Shown here: piece after piece, positions 36,602 to 45,004 of the stretch | How the letters are laid out: the number at the start of each line of letters is the position of its first letter | How positions within the stretch are numbered: position 1 is the first letter of the stretch | Assembly (NCBI GenBank): GCA_903840415.1 | Contig: CAIMFY010000122.1 | Coordinates: 1 to 64,000, forward strand | From: an uncultured Opitutia bacterium | GTDB taxonomy: Bacteria; Verrucomicrobiota; Verrucomicrobiia; Opitutales; Opitutaceae | Direction: 5' to 3' | DNA length: 64,000 nt | The notes under the pieces: generated by a model | What the model was told of the DNA's origin: nothing | Databases searched by the model: none | What the model saw: the letters and a program-made list of their open reading frames with translations, nothing else | Program-made: the position numbers and the translations under genes

Positions 36602-38052
36602 CAGTCGAATACGCCTTCCACGCTCCAGCCCTCGGTGGTCCGGGCGATTTGGTAGACCGCATTGGTGGACAGCTCGACATGCCAAGTTTCAACCGCCCAA
36701 CGGTCGGGCGTCCACCATGCGCCACTGAGCCGGAACGGTCCGCGTGCGGCGCGCACGATGCCGTGCAGTTCTGCGCTCTCAATCTCCTCTGGTTGACGTT
36801 CTCCCAACCGCACGCGCGCAGGCCAAGGCGATCGGAATCGGCGCAGCGTGAGTCCCCGCGGGGGATGAATCGGTTCGGCGGCGGGTGCCGGCACGGTTTC
36901 GGCCGGTTTCTCGAGTGCGACCACGTCGGGCCGCCAAGTGTCGGCGATCACGGGAGTGCCGACGCGACCGTCACCGACGAGGGCGCCAAGGCGGGCGAGA
37001 TTTTCCCAAAAGGCGGCCGCATCGCGGAGCCCAATGTCGAAGAGACCATCTTGTTTTTCCTGCGGCCGGGCGGGTGACGCGATGAGCCGCACGCCCGTAA
37101 CACGCGCCAGCGTTCGCACCGTTTCCAAGTGGCCATGCAGGATGCGCATCCAGCCGCCGACGTCCGCGCTTGGTTCGGGCAATCGGAAGTCGCGACGGTA
37201 GTCGCTCTCGTCCTCGAGCAAGAGCGTGAGCGTGAGTTTCTCCGCAACCCAGCCGGCGCCTCGCAACTCTAACGCAACGCATTCGGCGAAGCGCTGTAGC
37301 CGGAAGAGCAGCGGTTCCATCGCCTCCACGGGCACCTCGTAGTTCCATTCGGCCACGAATGTCCTGGCCGGCTCGACGAGTTGCAGGACGCGCGTCGTCT
37401 CGCCGGCCGCTCGTTCCCAGAGACGCACACCATCCGTGCCCAGCCGTCGGCCGATTTCCGCTTTGGGCAGCGCGGTCAATTGCCCAAGCGTCGTGATGCC
37501 CCAGCCGCGCAGAATCGCAGCCTGGTTTGAGGTCGGCTCAGCCACATCCACCGGCAGGGGTTCCAGAAATTTTCTAGCGTCTCCCACGATCAACACCGGT
37601 CTGGCCCGGCGCGCAGCATACGACGCAAGCAGTGGAGTGCCGGCCGCACCGATTAGCACCGCGAGTCCGAAAGCGGCGAGTTCCACGACGCACGCGTGCA
37701 TCCGCGACTCGGTCTGCGCTGCATCTGCGCCGCGTAAGTCCACCGTGCAGCATCCAGCCGCCGTGTCTTCGACGCGCGGTGCCAGGGTCAGCGCGGCCGC
37801 GACCAACAGCCGGGTAGCGTCGGCCTCAGCCGCGAGATCGCGCGTCCGCACAATGATTCCGGGGCATCGAGCAATCGCCAACGTTACCGCGAGCCCGGGA
37901 GCCACGGTCGCGGCCTCAGCGGAAACCTCGGTCACGCGCGCCTTGCGACCCTCACCCCGCGCAAGCACGACCGGCTTCCCCATTAGCGCGGGTTCGCTGC
38001 GTCGCAGTGCCTGAAGCGAAAAATCAGGCGCAAACAGGACGGCGTGGTTCAT
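36601..38052 (-). CDS. imuB: ImuB, Y-family polymerase-like protein
   Basis: The 483-residue relative of DinB/UmuC is found beside DnaE2 in mutasome cassettes. The N-terminus (AVLFAPDFSLQALRR, GKPVVLARGEG) follows the Y-family fold, and the ILRGWGITTLGQLTALPKAEIGRRLG segment is the helix-hairpin-helix. ImuB proteins usually lack a full catalytic triad and act as an adaptor between the sliding clamp, ImuA and DnaE2. Its start overlaps the imuA stop by 4 bp. Confidence 0.93.
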   Translation of the reverse strand: MNHAVLFAPDFSLQALRRSEPALMGKPVVLARGEGRKARVTEVSAEAATVAPGLAVTLAIARCPGIIVRTRDLAAEADATRLLVAAALTLAPRVEDTAAGCCTVDLRGADAAQTESRMHACVVELAAFGLAVLIGAAGTPLLASYAARRARPVLIVGDARKFLEPLPVDVAEPTSNQAAILRGWGITTLGQLTALPKAEIGRRLGTDGVRLWERAAGETTRVLQLVEPARTFVAEWNYEVPVEAMEPLLFRLQRFAECVALELRGAGWVAEKLTLTLLLEDESDYRRDFRLPEPSADVGGWMRILHGHLETVRTLARVTGVRLIASPARPQEKQDGLFDIGLRDAAAFWENLARLGALVGDGRVGTPVIADTWRPDVVALEKPAETVPAPAAEPIHPPRGLTLRRFRSPWPARVRLGERQPEEIESAELHGIVRAARGPFRLSGAWWTPDRWAVETWHVELSTNAVYQIARTTEGWSVEGVFD

Positions 38053-38702
38053 GCGCTCCTTTCAATTGCGGCGGCGTGTCCACGTTCTATCTCGACCGGG
38101 AGTGCATGCGCCAATTCCATTCGGTTCATCCGTTGCATTCCGATTGGCACCGTGGTGCGCAGCACGAGCCTCCATGGCACGGCCGGAACGAGCGGCGTGG
38201 CCGACTGAACGAGCACCGCGACCGAACCTGCCTCGGTTGCACAACGGAGTCGGTGCCAAGTGGTCGCGGACGTTTTCAACAACGCCCGCTCGGCGAGTCC
38301 ACGAAGATCGAGCACGACTACTCCATAGTTTCCGTCGCGCACGAGGATGTCCGCGGCGGCAAACGCATCCGCTGTGTTCCGGCCGCGCACCCACACGAGG
38401 TGCCGCAGCGCGTCGGCCGGAACCTCCGAAGGGACAAATCCGTCGGCGCCGTCGATCAAAGCGATTCGCTGCCGCGCGCTTCGCGTCATCCCCAGCAACT
38501 GCGCGAGCACGGTCTGGCCGCCAGTGCCCGGTGCTGCCGAGACCAGTTCCGTGATCCGCCCGGCGGGCAATCCACCGCCAAGCGCCTCATCAAGCGCGCG
38601 GACCCCGGTGGGCACGAAGCCCGACGTTCGCCGGACTTTCTCCGGGAACCGGTCGGCGAGCAGCGACCGCAAAGCAGCAACAGTGGCGGGAGAGGCGGAC
38701 AC
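38049..38702 (-). CDS. imuA: ImuA, RecA-like mutasome protein
   Basis: The 217-residue RecA/SulA-related protein shows GVRALDEALGGGLPAGRITELV followed by a degenerate P-loop (SAAPGTGGQT) and IALIDGADGFVP. In mutasome cassettes ImuA binds RecA and ImuB and helps DnaE2 act at damaged DNA. It is 15 bp downstream of lexA and overlaps imuB by 4 bp, so it should be induced when LexA is cleaved. Confidence 0.9.
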   Translation of the reverse strand: MSASPATVAALRSLLADRFPEKVRRTSGFVPTGVRALDEALGGGLPAGRITELVSAAPGTGGQTVLAQLLGMTRSARQRIALIDGADGFVPSEVPADALRHLVWVRGRNTADAFAAADILVRDGNYGVVVLDLRGLAERALLKTSATTWHRLRCATEAGSVAVLVQSATPLVPAVPWRLVLRTTVPIGMQRMNRMELAHALPVEIERGHAAAIERSA

Positions 38703-38717
38703 TTAATTCCATTTCCG

Positions 38718-39314
38718 TTACGCGCGCCGAATTACCCCGACCATCACGCCCTGCGCTTCGATCTTGCGCGGGCGAAGGTCGGGAAAGCGCGGGTTTGCCG
38801 CGCGAAGGATCAATCGTCGCCCTTCGCGAACGAGGCGCTTCAGGGTTACTTCGGTTTCATCGACTAAGGCCGCGATGATGTCCCCTGGCCGGGGGTCGCG
38901 CCGCACCATGAGCACCAAGTCGCCATCAAGAATGGCGGCGTTGACCATGGAGTCGCCCTTAACTCGGAGAGCCCAAAAATGATCCGGTCGTGCGTTGCGC
39001 ACGCCGAACATCTGCGGGTCGACCCGCACCTTTTCGAGCGGCTCTTGCTCGCGCATGGCCGGCAACCCAGCCGGAATATCGCCGTAGACGGACACCTCGA
39101 AATGCAGCTGCACCTGCCGCGACTTCAGACCCCAGGAGCCATTCGCCAGTTGCTCGACATGCCCCGCGTCAGCCAGGGCGTGCAGCTGCCGCACGATGCT
39201 CGTATGACTGCCGTAGCGAAAATGTTTCTGGATTGCGCGGGCCGACGGCGGCACTCCGTGCTTCTCTTGGTAAGCGCCGATAAAATCCAGTGTCGCTTCT
39301 TGGTTCTCAGTCAT
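38718..39314 (-). CDS. lexA: LexA repressor, S24 family
   Basis: The 198-residue SOS repressor has an N-terminal winged helix (PPSARAIQKHFRYGSHTSIVRQLHALADAG) and a C-terminal S24 self-cleaving domain. The cleavage site is A82-G83 (IPAGLPA), with catalytic S122 (KGDSMVN) and K159 (VTLKRL). RecA filament on damaged DNA would trigger cleavage and open the operon lexA-imuA-imuB-dnaE2. An alternative TTG start at 39335 lies inside a palindrome likely to be the operator, so the ATG at 39314 is preferred. Confidence 0.93.
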   Translation of the reverse strand: MTENQEATLDFIGAYQEKHGVPPSARAIQKHFRYGSHTSIVRQLHALADAGHVEQLANGSWGLKSRQVQLHFEVSVYGDIPAGLPAMREQEPLEKVRVDPQMFGVRNARPDHFWALRVKGDSMVNAAILDGDLVLMVRRDPRPGDIIAALVDETEVTLKRLVREGRRLILRAANPRFPDLRPRKIEAQGVMVGVIRRA

Positions 39315-39329
39315 GCGTCGTTCCAATGT

Positions 39330-39341
39330 GTCCAACTGGAC
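39330..39341. promoter_or_regulatory. Candidate LexA operator (gtccaactggac)
   Basis: A near-perfect palindrome with gtcca/tggac half sites and a 2-bp centre lies 16 bp upstream of the preferred lexA start. Autoregulation of lexA is the rule, so this is the obvious operator candidate. It does not match the E. coli or Bacillus boxes. Confidence 0.5.
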
Positions 39342-39366
39342 GCATGCGACTGCAAGCCAAAATTAT

Positions 39367-39663
39367 TCACAATCCCAGATCCAGTTGTGGCGGCGGCGTC
39401 TTCGATTCATTCGCCTCCGGCGTCTGCACCCCGGGCAACGATGGTCGCACGGCGGCGAGCAGTTGCAGTCGCTCCAGCACTGCGAGCATCGTTATGAGTG
39501 CGTTGCCCTCGAGTCGGTTGTTGATGTAGAGGAACGTGCCGTTCGAGCGCGGCCAGCAGTCGCGGTTTCTATGCTTCGATGATGGGTTTGCTTCCGGCCA
39601 TTCCGAGAGCTGCGGGTTGGTGACGATTCTCCTTGATTGGTTCGGGCGATCAACGCATCTCAA
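39367..39663 (-). pseudogene. C-terminal fragment of a DUF72 (YecE-like) protein
   Basis: The 98-residue frame contains a DUF72-like C-terminal segment (GTFLYINNRLEGNAL, with the F-x-Y-x-NN-x-xxGxA pattern), followed by a helix and an L-D-L tail. The TIM-barrel N-terminal two-thirds are missing, and nothing upstream on this strand restores them. It lies upstream of lexA in the same orientation. Probably a decayed gene. Confidence 0.5.
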
Positions 39664-39927
39664 TACGTTCTTGCCGTCTCTTCGGTGGGAAAGTTCTTTT
39701 ACAACCTTGTGCCATGGATCGTGCCGGTCAGTCGATGTCTCAGATCGCCGCTGGTGTGTTCAAACAGCACGATCTCCAGAGATTGTTTTGGGATACCGCT
39801 ATGGCTAGGATTTCACAAAATTTGCTAAATTCTAACCAAAATTGGGCTAATATCACCGATTCGATTCCGATGGAAAGTTTGTTGAAGATACTGACTCAGA
39901 GCGATAAGTGCGTAACTAAAATGATGT
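39664..39927. other. Non-coding stretch before tRNA-Pro
   Basis: No ORF in this AT-richer stretch looks like protein. It presumably carries the promoter of tRNA-Pro. Confidence 0.4.
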
Positions 39928-40010
<83 letters not shown>

Positions 40011-40012
40011 TC

Positions 40013-40039
40013 AGCCACTTACACGATAAGTGGCTTTTT
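40013..40039 (+). terminator. Terminator just after tRNA-Pro
   Basis: A 9-bp stem agccactta/taagtggct (40013-40021 with 40027-40035) is followed by ttttt. It lies inside the island edge and terminates the tRNA transcript. Confidence 0.85.
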
Positions 40040-40049
40040 GTTGTACGGA

Positions 40050-40085
40050 GGATTTTCCAGAAAAGGGACTTTGTTTGGAAAATCC
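40050..40085. repeat. 9-bp inverted repeat ggattttcc near attL
   Basis: ggattttcc at 40050-40058 is exactly inverted at 40077-40085. The core gattttcca also occurs twice near attR (50111 and 50122). Such repeats close to att sites are candidate arm-type binding sites for the island recombinase or its directionality factor. Confidence 0.4.
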
Positions 40086-40249
40086 GACGTCGACGGCCCC
40101 AAACCCGCGTCATTCGAGGAATTCGCAGCGGCTTCCTGGAAGCTCTAGCTGGCAAAGTTTTTTTGGTCTCCCGGTTAAATTCAACTGCCGGTGTGATCAT
40201 CACACGGCGCGTCAGCGTTGCCAGTCGACTTCATTTGCCGAGCGTTTCT

Positions 40250-40705
40250 TTAGGTGTTGTGGAGTAAATTAATCATCGATTCCAAGAGCCTGTTGATTTC
40301 CTCGAGCATCAACCGGCAGATATAGGAAATAACCTGATAAAATGCTGGAAATTCGATCTTGAGCATCTCTTCCAACCAATCACCGCCGTAGGCAATCGCC
40401 CAAAGTGACGCGAGAGATTTGGCCGCCCTGGGGTAAGTATAGCTGCGCTGCCACTTTCGGCGGCAAAGCTCCCGGTAGGCCGGCAGATTTATGGAATTGA
40501 TCCGTTCCTGACGCGCTGCGGCTCGATTGAGCCACAAGCAAAGGGACCAGTATCGCCGAGTCTCTCGCCACACGCCCATCGAACCCAGAGCTCGTCGGTA
40601 AATTGCCGCGGCCAAGATGCGGTCGTCGGGGGCAGGGGCCAGCGGCAGCAGGGCAAGAATGGCCAAGGCACGGAGGAATTCGAAAGCGAAACGCAGGAGT
40701 TTCAT
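40250..40705 (-). CDS. Hypothetical helical membrane-associated protein (operon gene 4)
   Basis: The 151-residue protein starts with a hydrophobic helix (LLRFAFEFLRALAILALLPLA, about 3-23). The rest is Arg/Leu-rich and helical, including amphipathic segments near the C-terminus (MLEEINRLLESMINLLHN). A good ribosome site (ggaggaaat) directly precedes the ATG at 40705, which overlaps the stop of the previous gene (ATGA). The frame upstream of the ATG is discarded. I recognise no family. Confidence 0.65.
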   Translation of the reverse strand: MKLLRFAFEFLRALAILALLPLAPAPDDRILAAAIYRRALGSMGVWRETRRYWSLCLWLNRAAARQERINSINLPAYRELCRRKWQRSYTYPRAAKSLASLWAIAYGGDWLEEMLKIEFPAFYQVISYICRLMLEEINRLLESMINLLHNT

Positions 40706-40929
40706 ATTTCCTCCCGAGTCCAGCGACCCAGTTTGTAAGTCAGGATCCCGGCGGTCGCCATCTGGCCGAGCGTCAGGCGGATACCCTCCGGATGCTCGCG
40801 GTGAGCGGCGTAACCGATGCCGGCGATGGCGCCCAAGCAGAAGAGAATTCGGCTCCAATTATATATTCGCGAGACCGCGTCCGCCGTGAGTGCAACGGCG
40901 ATCATAAACCATTGGCGTTGGGTCAGCAT
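40702..40929 (-). CDS. Small membrane protein (operon gene 3)
   Basis: The 75-residue protein has two likely membrane helices (about 7-22 and 27-42) around a short loop, and a charged C-terminus (KLGRWTREEI). It starts 7 bp inside the metallophosphoesterase gene and ends in a 4-bp overlap with the next gene. No family is recognised. Its place makes it a candidate membrane partner or effector of the ATPase/phosphoesterase pair. Confidence 0.65.
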   Translation of the reverse strand: MLTQRQWFMIAVALTADAVSRIYNWSRILFCLGAIAGIGYAAHREHPEGIRLTLGQMATAGILTYKLGRWTREEI

Positions 40930-41657
40930 CGGGAGGAGTTGTTTTTCGAATCACCGGTTTTCGCTGCGCCCCGGCCGGTTTCGTGGCCGCCGATACTATG
41001 AAGCACCAAACGCTCATCGGGCATGCCGGCCCGGTGACGAACCACGGTTCGCCGAACGAGATCGATGACATGGTGCGTTGGCCAGGGTGCAGTGGGTGCG
41101 TGCCCAGTATTGAGGACCAGAGTGCGACCGATGCGGTTGTGCCATAGCCAGGGATCGTGAACGTGGCCAGAGAGCGCCAGGGCCGGACCCGGTCCCGAAT
41201 GCAGGAGGTCCGCAAGTTCGAGGTCGCCAAAATCAACCCGCTCGAGGCGGGCGATGCCAGTGACACTCCGGGCCGGTGGAAGATGGCAGAGCCAGATCTC
41301 TTCCGGGGCGGCGGCTGAAAGCGGCTCTCCCCAAGGGACACAGAAAAAGATCTTTTTCAGGTGTGCAAACCGCGCCCCATCCGTCCAGACGCCGGGTCCC
41401 TGCAACCGTCGAAGCCAGTCGCAGGGTCCAATCGGATATTCCACGTGGTCGTGATTGCCACTGCACACGGCCAACGGCGCCGCCAGACCCGTCAACCGCG
41501 CGCACACCTCAGCGATCTGTTGCCCGAGATTCGGGTCGCGCGGTCGGCCCACCAGGTCGCCCGTGATACAAACCAAATCGAACTTCGCCGCCTCGCGCCG
41601 CAGCCAGTCGAACCAGCGCAAATTCGCATGCAAATCGGAAACGTGCAGAATTTTCAT
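40923..41657 (-). CDS. Calcineurin-like metallophosphoesterase (operon gene 2)
   Basis: The 244-residue enzyme has all metal-binding motifs of the family: DLHAN (D8, H10), GDLV (D34), GNHD (68-70), a His in CHLPP (about 125) and GHVHDP (164-169). It should hydrolyse phosphomono- or diesters with two metal ions in the cytoplasm; substrate unknown (nucleic acid, cyclic nucleotide or protein). Its start overlaps the ATPase stop by 4 bp, so the two are made together. Confidence 0.88.
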   Translation of the reverse strand: MKILHVSDLHANLRWFDWLRREAAKFDLVCITGDLVGRPRDPNLGQQIAEVCARLTGLAAPLAVCSGNHDHVEYPIGPCDWLRRLQGPGVWTDGARFAHLKKIFFCVPWGEPLSAAAPEEIWLCHLPPARSVTGIARLERVDFGDLELADLLHSGPGPALALSGHVHDPWLWHNRIGRTLVLNTGHAPTAPWPTHHVIDLVRRTVVRHRAGMPDERLVLHSIGGHETGRGAAKTGDSKNNSSRC

Positions 41658-42820
41658 GGTCGGTTTAAGGCGTTCGGGTGGGGGAGAGCTTCCCCGGAAA
41701 GATGCGCTTCCGCCTCCTGCTCCTGCAGGATTTTGATCAGGGCGGCATCAGTCACAGCGTTCTCGACCGCACGGTAGCCGAGGCCGCTCGCGGCCGCTTT
41801 TTCCGGATCGAGCACCCCCGCGGGAAGGTTGAGGTCGCGAGCGATCTGCCGGAAATCCTCCGACCCGAGGGGTTCGATGATGAGCCAGGGCGACGCAAAC
41901 CGATTCACCAACTCACGGGGGATCGGGCTCTCCCGCTGGATCTTGGCGGCGATGTCAAAGGGCGCGCCGGCGCCGGCTTCGCCGTTGAAGCCGACGGCGC
42001 GCTTGTCCTGCTGGCGCCAAATGGAATCCCACGTGCCGCAGCCGACGACCGCGACGTTGCGGCGCAGGTTCTCGCGGTCGTCATCGGTCCAGTCGCCGCC
42101 CACGACGGACCGATCCAGGCAGCCGAACAGATCGACCAGGATCGATTGGCTCCACGTTGAATCCAGATTCCCCAGCTTATCCAGTTCGTCGATGGCCAGT
42201 AACAGGCGATTGCCCGAACGCACGCGCCGATGCAGCAGTCTGAGCGTCGCGGTGTCGGCGCGGGCGCCGGCCACGACCCAGTTGCCGACCGTGAGCCGCA
42301 AAAAGTCGATTCCGAGCGAGTCGGCGAGCCGCTCAACCAGGGAGGTCTTGCCGACGCCGGTGCTGCCAATCAGGAGACCCGCGGTGCGGTAGTGTACTCC
42401 GCCCTCCGGAGGCCCGCGGAAATGCAGTTCCACCAAGGCGCGCAGGCGCCGGTACGCGGCCGCCTGGCTTCGCGTCATCGGTCCAAAAATTCGCCATGGT
42501 TTGGCGGAATCATCCTCGACCAAGGGGAGCCCCGCGGCGAGGGCCCGCTGTGCGATGATCTCCTTCCCCTCCGGCGTCTGGGCCGCCTCGATGGCGCGGC
42601 GAAACAATTCGCTCGCGAGGCCGGGGTAGGCGCGGAGAAAACTCTGGTTATTGGCCAAAGCGGAAAAAGGCTTGTGGTTGCGGGAGAGGAAATCCCACAG
42701 GGATTCGTCAAGCGTCTGCCGTTCCACGGCCGCGACCCGGGAAGCCGCTTCAACCGTGTCGCGGACGAGTTGGACAACGTAATCGGGCTTCAGCCCATCG
42801 AGAAGGGAATGATTTTTCAT
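41654..42820 (-). CDS. AAA+ ATPase (operon gene 1)
   Basis: The 388-residue ATPase has an N-terminal domain of about 140 residues without a match I recognise. A P-loop ATPase core follows: Walker A GSTGVGKTS (152-160), Walker B LLLAIDELDK (206-215), a sensor 1-like VAVVGCG (about 256-262) and a lid region near the C-terminus. It superficially resembles TniB/ExeA-type AAA proteins and bacterial defence ATPases. It lies just downstream of the broken recombinase and heads the four-gene operon. Confidence 0.8.
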   Translation of the reverse strand: MKNHSLLDGLKPDYVVQLVRDTVEAASRVAAVERQTLDESLWDFLSRNHKPFSALANNQSFLRAYPGLASELFRRAIEAAQTPEGKEIIAQRALAAGLPLVEDDSAKPWRIFGPMTRSQAAAYRRLRALVELHFRGPPEGGVHYRTAGLLIGSTGVGKTSLVERLADSLGIDFLRLTVGNWVVAGARADTATLRLLHRRVRSGNRLLLAIDELDKLGNLDSTWSQSILVDLFGCLDRSVVGGDWTDDDRENLRRNVAVVGCGTWDSIWRQQDKRAVGFNGEAGAGAPFDIAAKIQRESPIPRELVNRFASPWLIIEPLGSEDFRQIARDLNLPAGVLDPEKAAASGLGYRAVENAVTDAALIKILQEQEAEAHLSGEALPHPNALNRP

Positions 42821-42856
42821 CAGGGATAAAGATGCGAGACGGCCAATTTTTCCGGC

Positions 42857-43508
42857 TCACTGGCCGGCGGGGGCGGGGGCTGGGAAGGAAGAGTCGCCGA
42901 GGCGCAGAATCGCGGCCTGTGTGACCTGTGCCGCCTCGGTATCAAACCCTAGGTATAATTGCGTGGTTCCCGATCGAGCTTTGCCCGATCGCGGTCCTGA
43001 CCAGGCAAATGTCTCGGGTCGCGGCATACAGCCGCCGGACAAAGCGGCGGCGCAAACTGTGGCCCGCCCACACCGGGGAGGGATCGAGTCCGGCGCCCAA
43101 AAAGATCTTTTTTATCAACCGGCCGCCGTGCCGGCGTTGGATCGGCAGATGTCCGCCGCCTTTTTGGCTGGGAAAGAGCGGCGCATCGGCCCCTGAGTTG
43201 GTGCCGAGCTGACCAAGGCAGTTCATGAGCGCGGTTCGGGCCGCCGCGTTTAGTGGAATTTGTCGGTTGCGAACGGAGCGCCGTCGCACTCCGTGACCTC
43301 CTTTGAGGGCGTGACGCATCACCCGGAGCACCGACTTCGGCTGCCCAGCGTGCCAGACGTCGCCGACTTTCAAACCGAGGAGTTCGCTCAAACGCAGACC
43401 CGCTTCGAGGCCGAGTTCGACCAACAGCGCGGCCCTCGGTTCACATTCCGCCAGGTGCTGGCGAAGCAGTTGCTCTTCTTGTACGGTGGGGCAGTCGGCT
43501 CGGTTCAT
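42857..43508 (-). pseudogene. Tyrosine recombinase, frameshifted before the catalytic Tyr
   Basis: The reverse frame from 43508 encodes a recombinase catalytic domain with Arg I (GLRLSELLGL, R39), HxxR (H150-S-L-R153) and the box IGQSSIG, then runs out of frame. The catalytic-Tyr segment TTQLYLGFDTEA lies in the next frame and continues to 42857. One extra A near 42967-42968 (gggaacc for gggacc on the coding strand) explains the shift. The N-terminal core-binding domain is also absent. This is the probable island integrase, now inactive unless the shift is bypassed. Confidence 0.75.
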
Positions 43509-44030
43509 ATGCCCCAGAGATGCGGTCCCGCCCCTGGCCGCTGGCGGCGTCCTAACCGGTGAAATCGGTCCGCGCGTTAGTCACTCCGTCGCCCGCTGGA
43601 ACTAAACGGAAAACGACTCCCCCCGCCGCGCACGCCGAAAAAAAAGTCCCACACTGTCCGTAAAGGGACATTTCTGGCAGGCGGGCGGGCGGGGCGGAAG
43701 GAGAAAGGTGGCCGATGCAAACTTTCAGCCACTTTTCAGACAGATGCTCTTGGCATGGGTTCGTTCACCTCAAGATCCGAGAAGCCCTATTTCTTCAACC
43801 GGGATATCTGGGTGCGGCTCGGCGCGACCACCCTGCACGCTCGTGGAGCGTAGCACCCAATTAAGCTGCGGCAGTGGCACTGAACGATGCGTCGATTTGA
43901 CTGCCGTCAGGGGAGAGCGTTGGATCGTCGTCGGGAAATACGGGAACGAACGAAGGCGGCAGGACGTCGATGGTATGGGCCGCGAGACGATCGACGACAT
44001 CAACGCGATCGTCGACTCTGTCTGTATATC
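43509..44030. other. Non-coding debris between recombinase and IS fragment
   Basis: No ORF here looks like real protein; the open frames have erratic composition. A short hairpin of gtccc/gggac is seen near 43647-43670. It is probably decayed mobile-element sequence. Confidence 0.4.
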
Positions 44031-44141
44031 CACAAGCCGCACAATGTGACGGTGCTGATGTATCACTTGGTGTGTCCAGCCAAGTTTCGGCGGGTGGTGA
44101 CGGGGGCGCATATGGATGAGGTGCTCAGGCAGCCCAAATGA
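44031..44141 (+). pseudogene. IS200/IS605-type transposase N-terminal fragment
   Basis: The frame reads HNVTVLMYHLVCPAKFRRVV, the typical opening of IS200-like Y1 transposases (expected CPAKYRRVVF). It then degrades and stops after about 35 codons, long before the HUH and Tyr motifs. Only a remnant of the insertion sequence remains. Confidence 0.65.
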
Positions 44142-44155
44142 TAGCGAATCATGCG

Positions 44156-44608
44156 CTACAGCACTGGTCGGATTGAGCTGGCGAGCCGATGGTTAGCGTA
44201 GCCGACCCATGCGACGGGAGCCGTCGTGTTAAGGGGAACGCTGATGGGCCCACCGTCGGGGGATTCAACCAGACCGCCAGCCTCCGTTAGAAGGAGTGAC
44301 GTGCAGATATCATAGGGGTGACAGACCAAAGATGACTTTAGCTTGAGACGTGCAAACACAAGGGGGCGCAAATCGCCAATCATTCGATCGTGGCCCACCA
44401 GCAATTCGTAGATCTGACCCCCTGTGGTGATATATTGATCGTCGAAGACCAGTGGTGCACCGGTGGGATCCGAGCCGTAAAGTTGCGCCCAAAGTTCTTC
44501 CTCGATCTTCGCCGTTAGTGTTTTTCCGTCCGGGAAAAATCGGACGAGCGACGCAAAGCCGTTCCGGCAATCAACAGCACGCGCAGTAGCACAACACCCC
44601 ATTTCCAC
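44156..44608 (-). pseudogene. C-terminal part of an inositol monophosphatase-like protein
   Basis: The frame opens at a GTG right after a stop codon and encodes about 150 residues ending in a segment typical of the IMPase superfamily C-terminus (CHPYDICTSLLLTEAGGLVE, then PVAWVGYANHRL). The N-terminal half with the metal-binding DPIDGT motif is missing, so it cannot be catalytic. Its N-terminal 20 residues look foreign. Confidence 0.55.
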
Positions 44609-45004
44609 TTAATGACGATGTAGCTAGGGTGAGGGTTAACCCGATGACCACCCCAACTCCCTTGACCCGATGGCAGCGGCAGATTTTACGAGGACCGCAT
44701 TCAGCTCTAGGCCGGATTTCTAACAATATTCAGCTAGTTGGGTTTCTTGACCCCCGCGGACCCCACGGTTTTCTCTGGGACCAAAGCCGGAGCGAACCGA
44801 ATGGCGACGGTCGCCATCACTCTAACGACGGGAGCGAGGACGAAAGTCGCGCACTGAACCGCTGGAGGCAGCAGGCGGTCTTATAAGGTTAAGCGGATCG
44901 GCTCACGACCGAACGTGGTCATGGGCAATGTCAATCGAGGCCAATTTGGCTGGTCGCCCCGCCTCACCAACAGCGTTTTGGAGCTCACTCGAGATCACGT
45001 CTAC
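44609..45004. other. Non-coding region upstream of the AraC gene
   Basis: No credible ORF; the AraC frame itself is open from a GTG at 44915. Presumably contains the regulator's promoter. Confidence 0.35.

Noticed and set aside
43708-44049. 113-codon forward ORF before the IS200 fragment
   Set aside because: Erratic composition and no motif; the frame covers decayed sequence.
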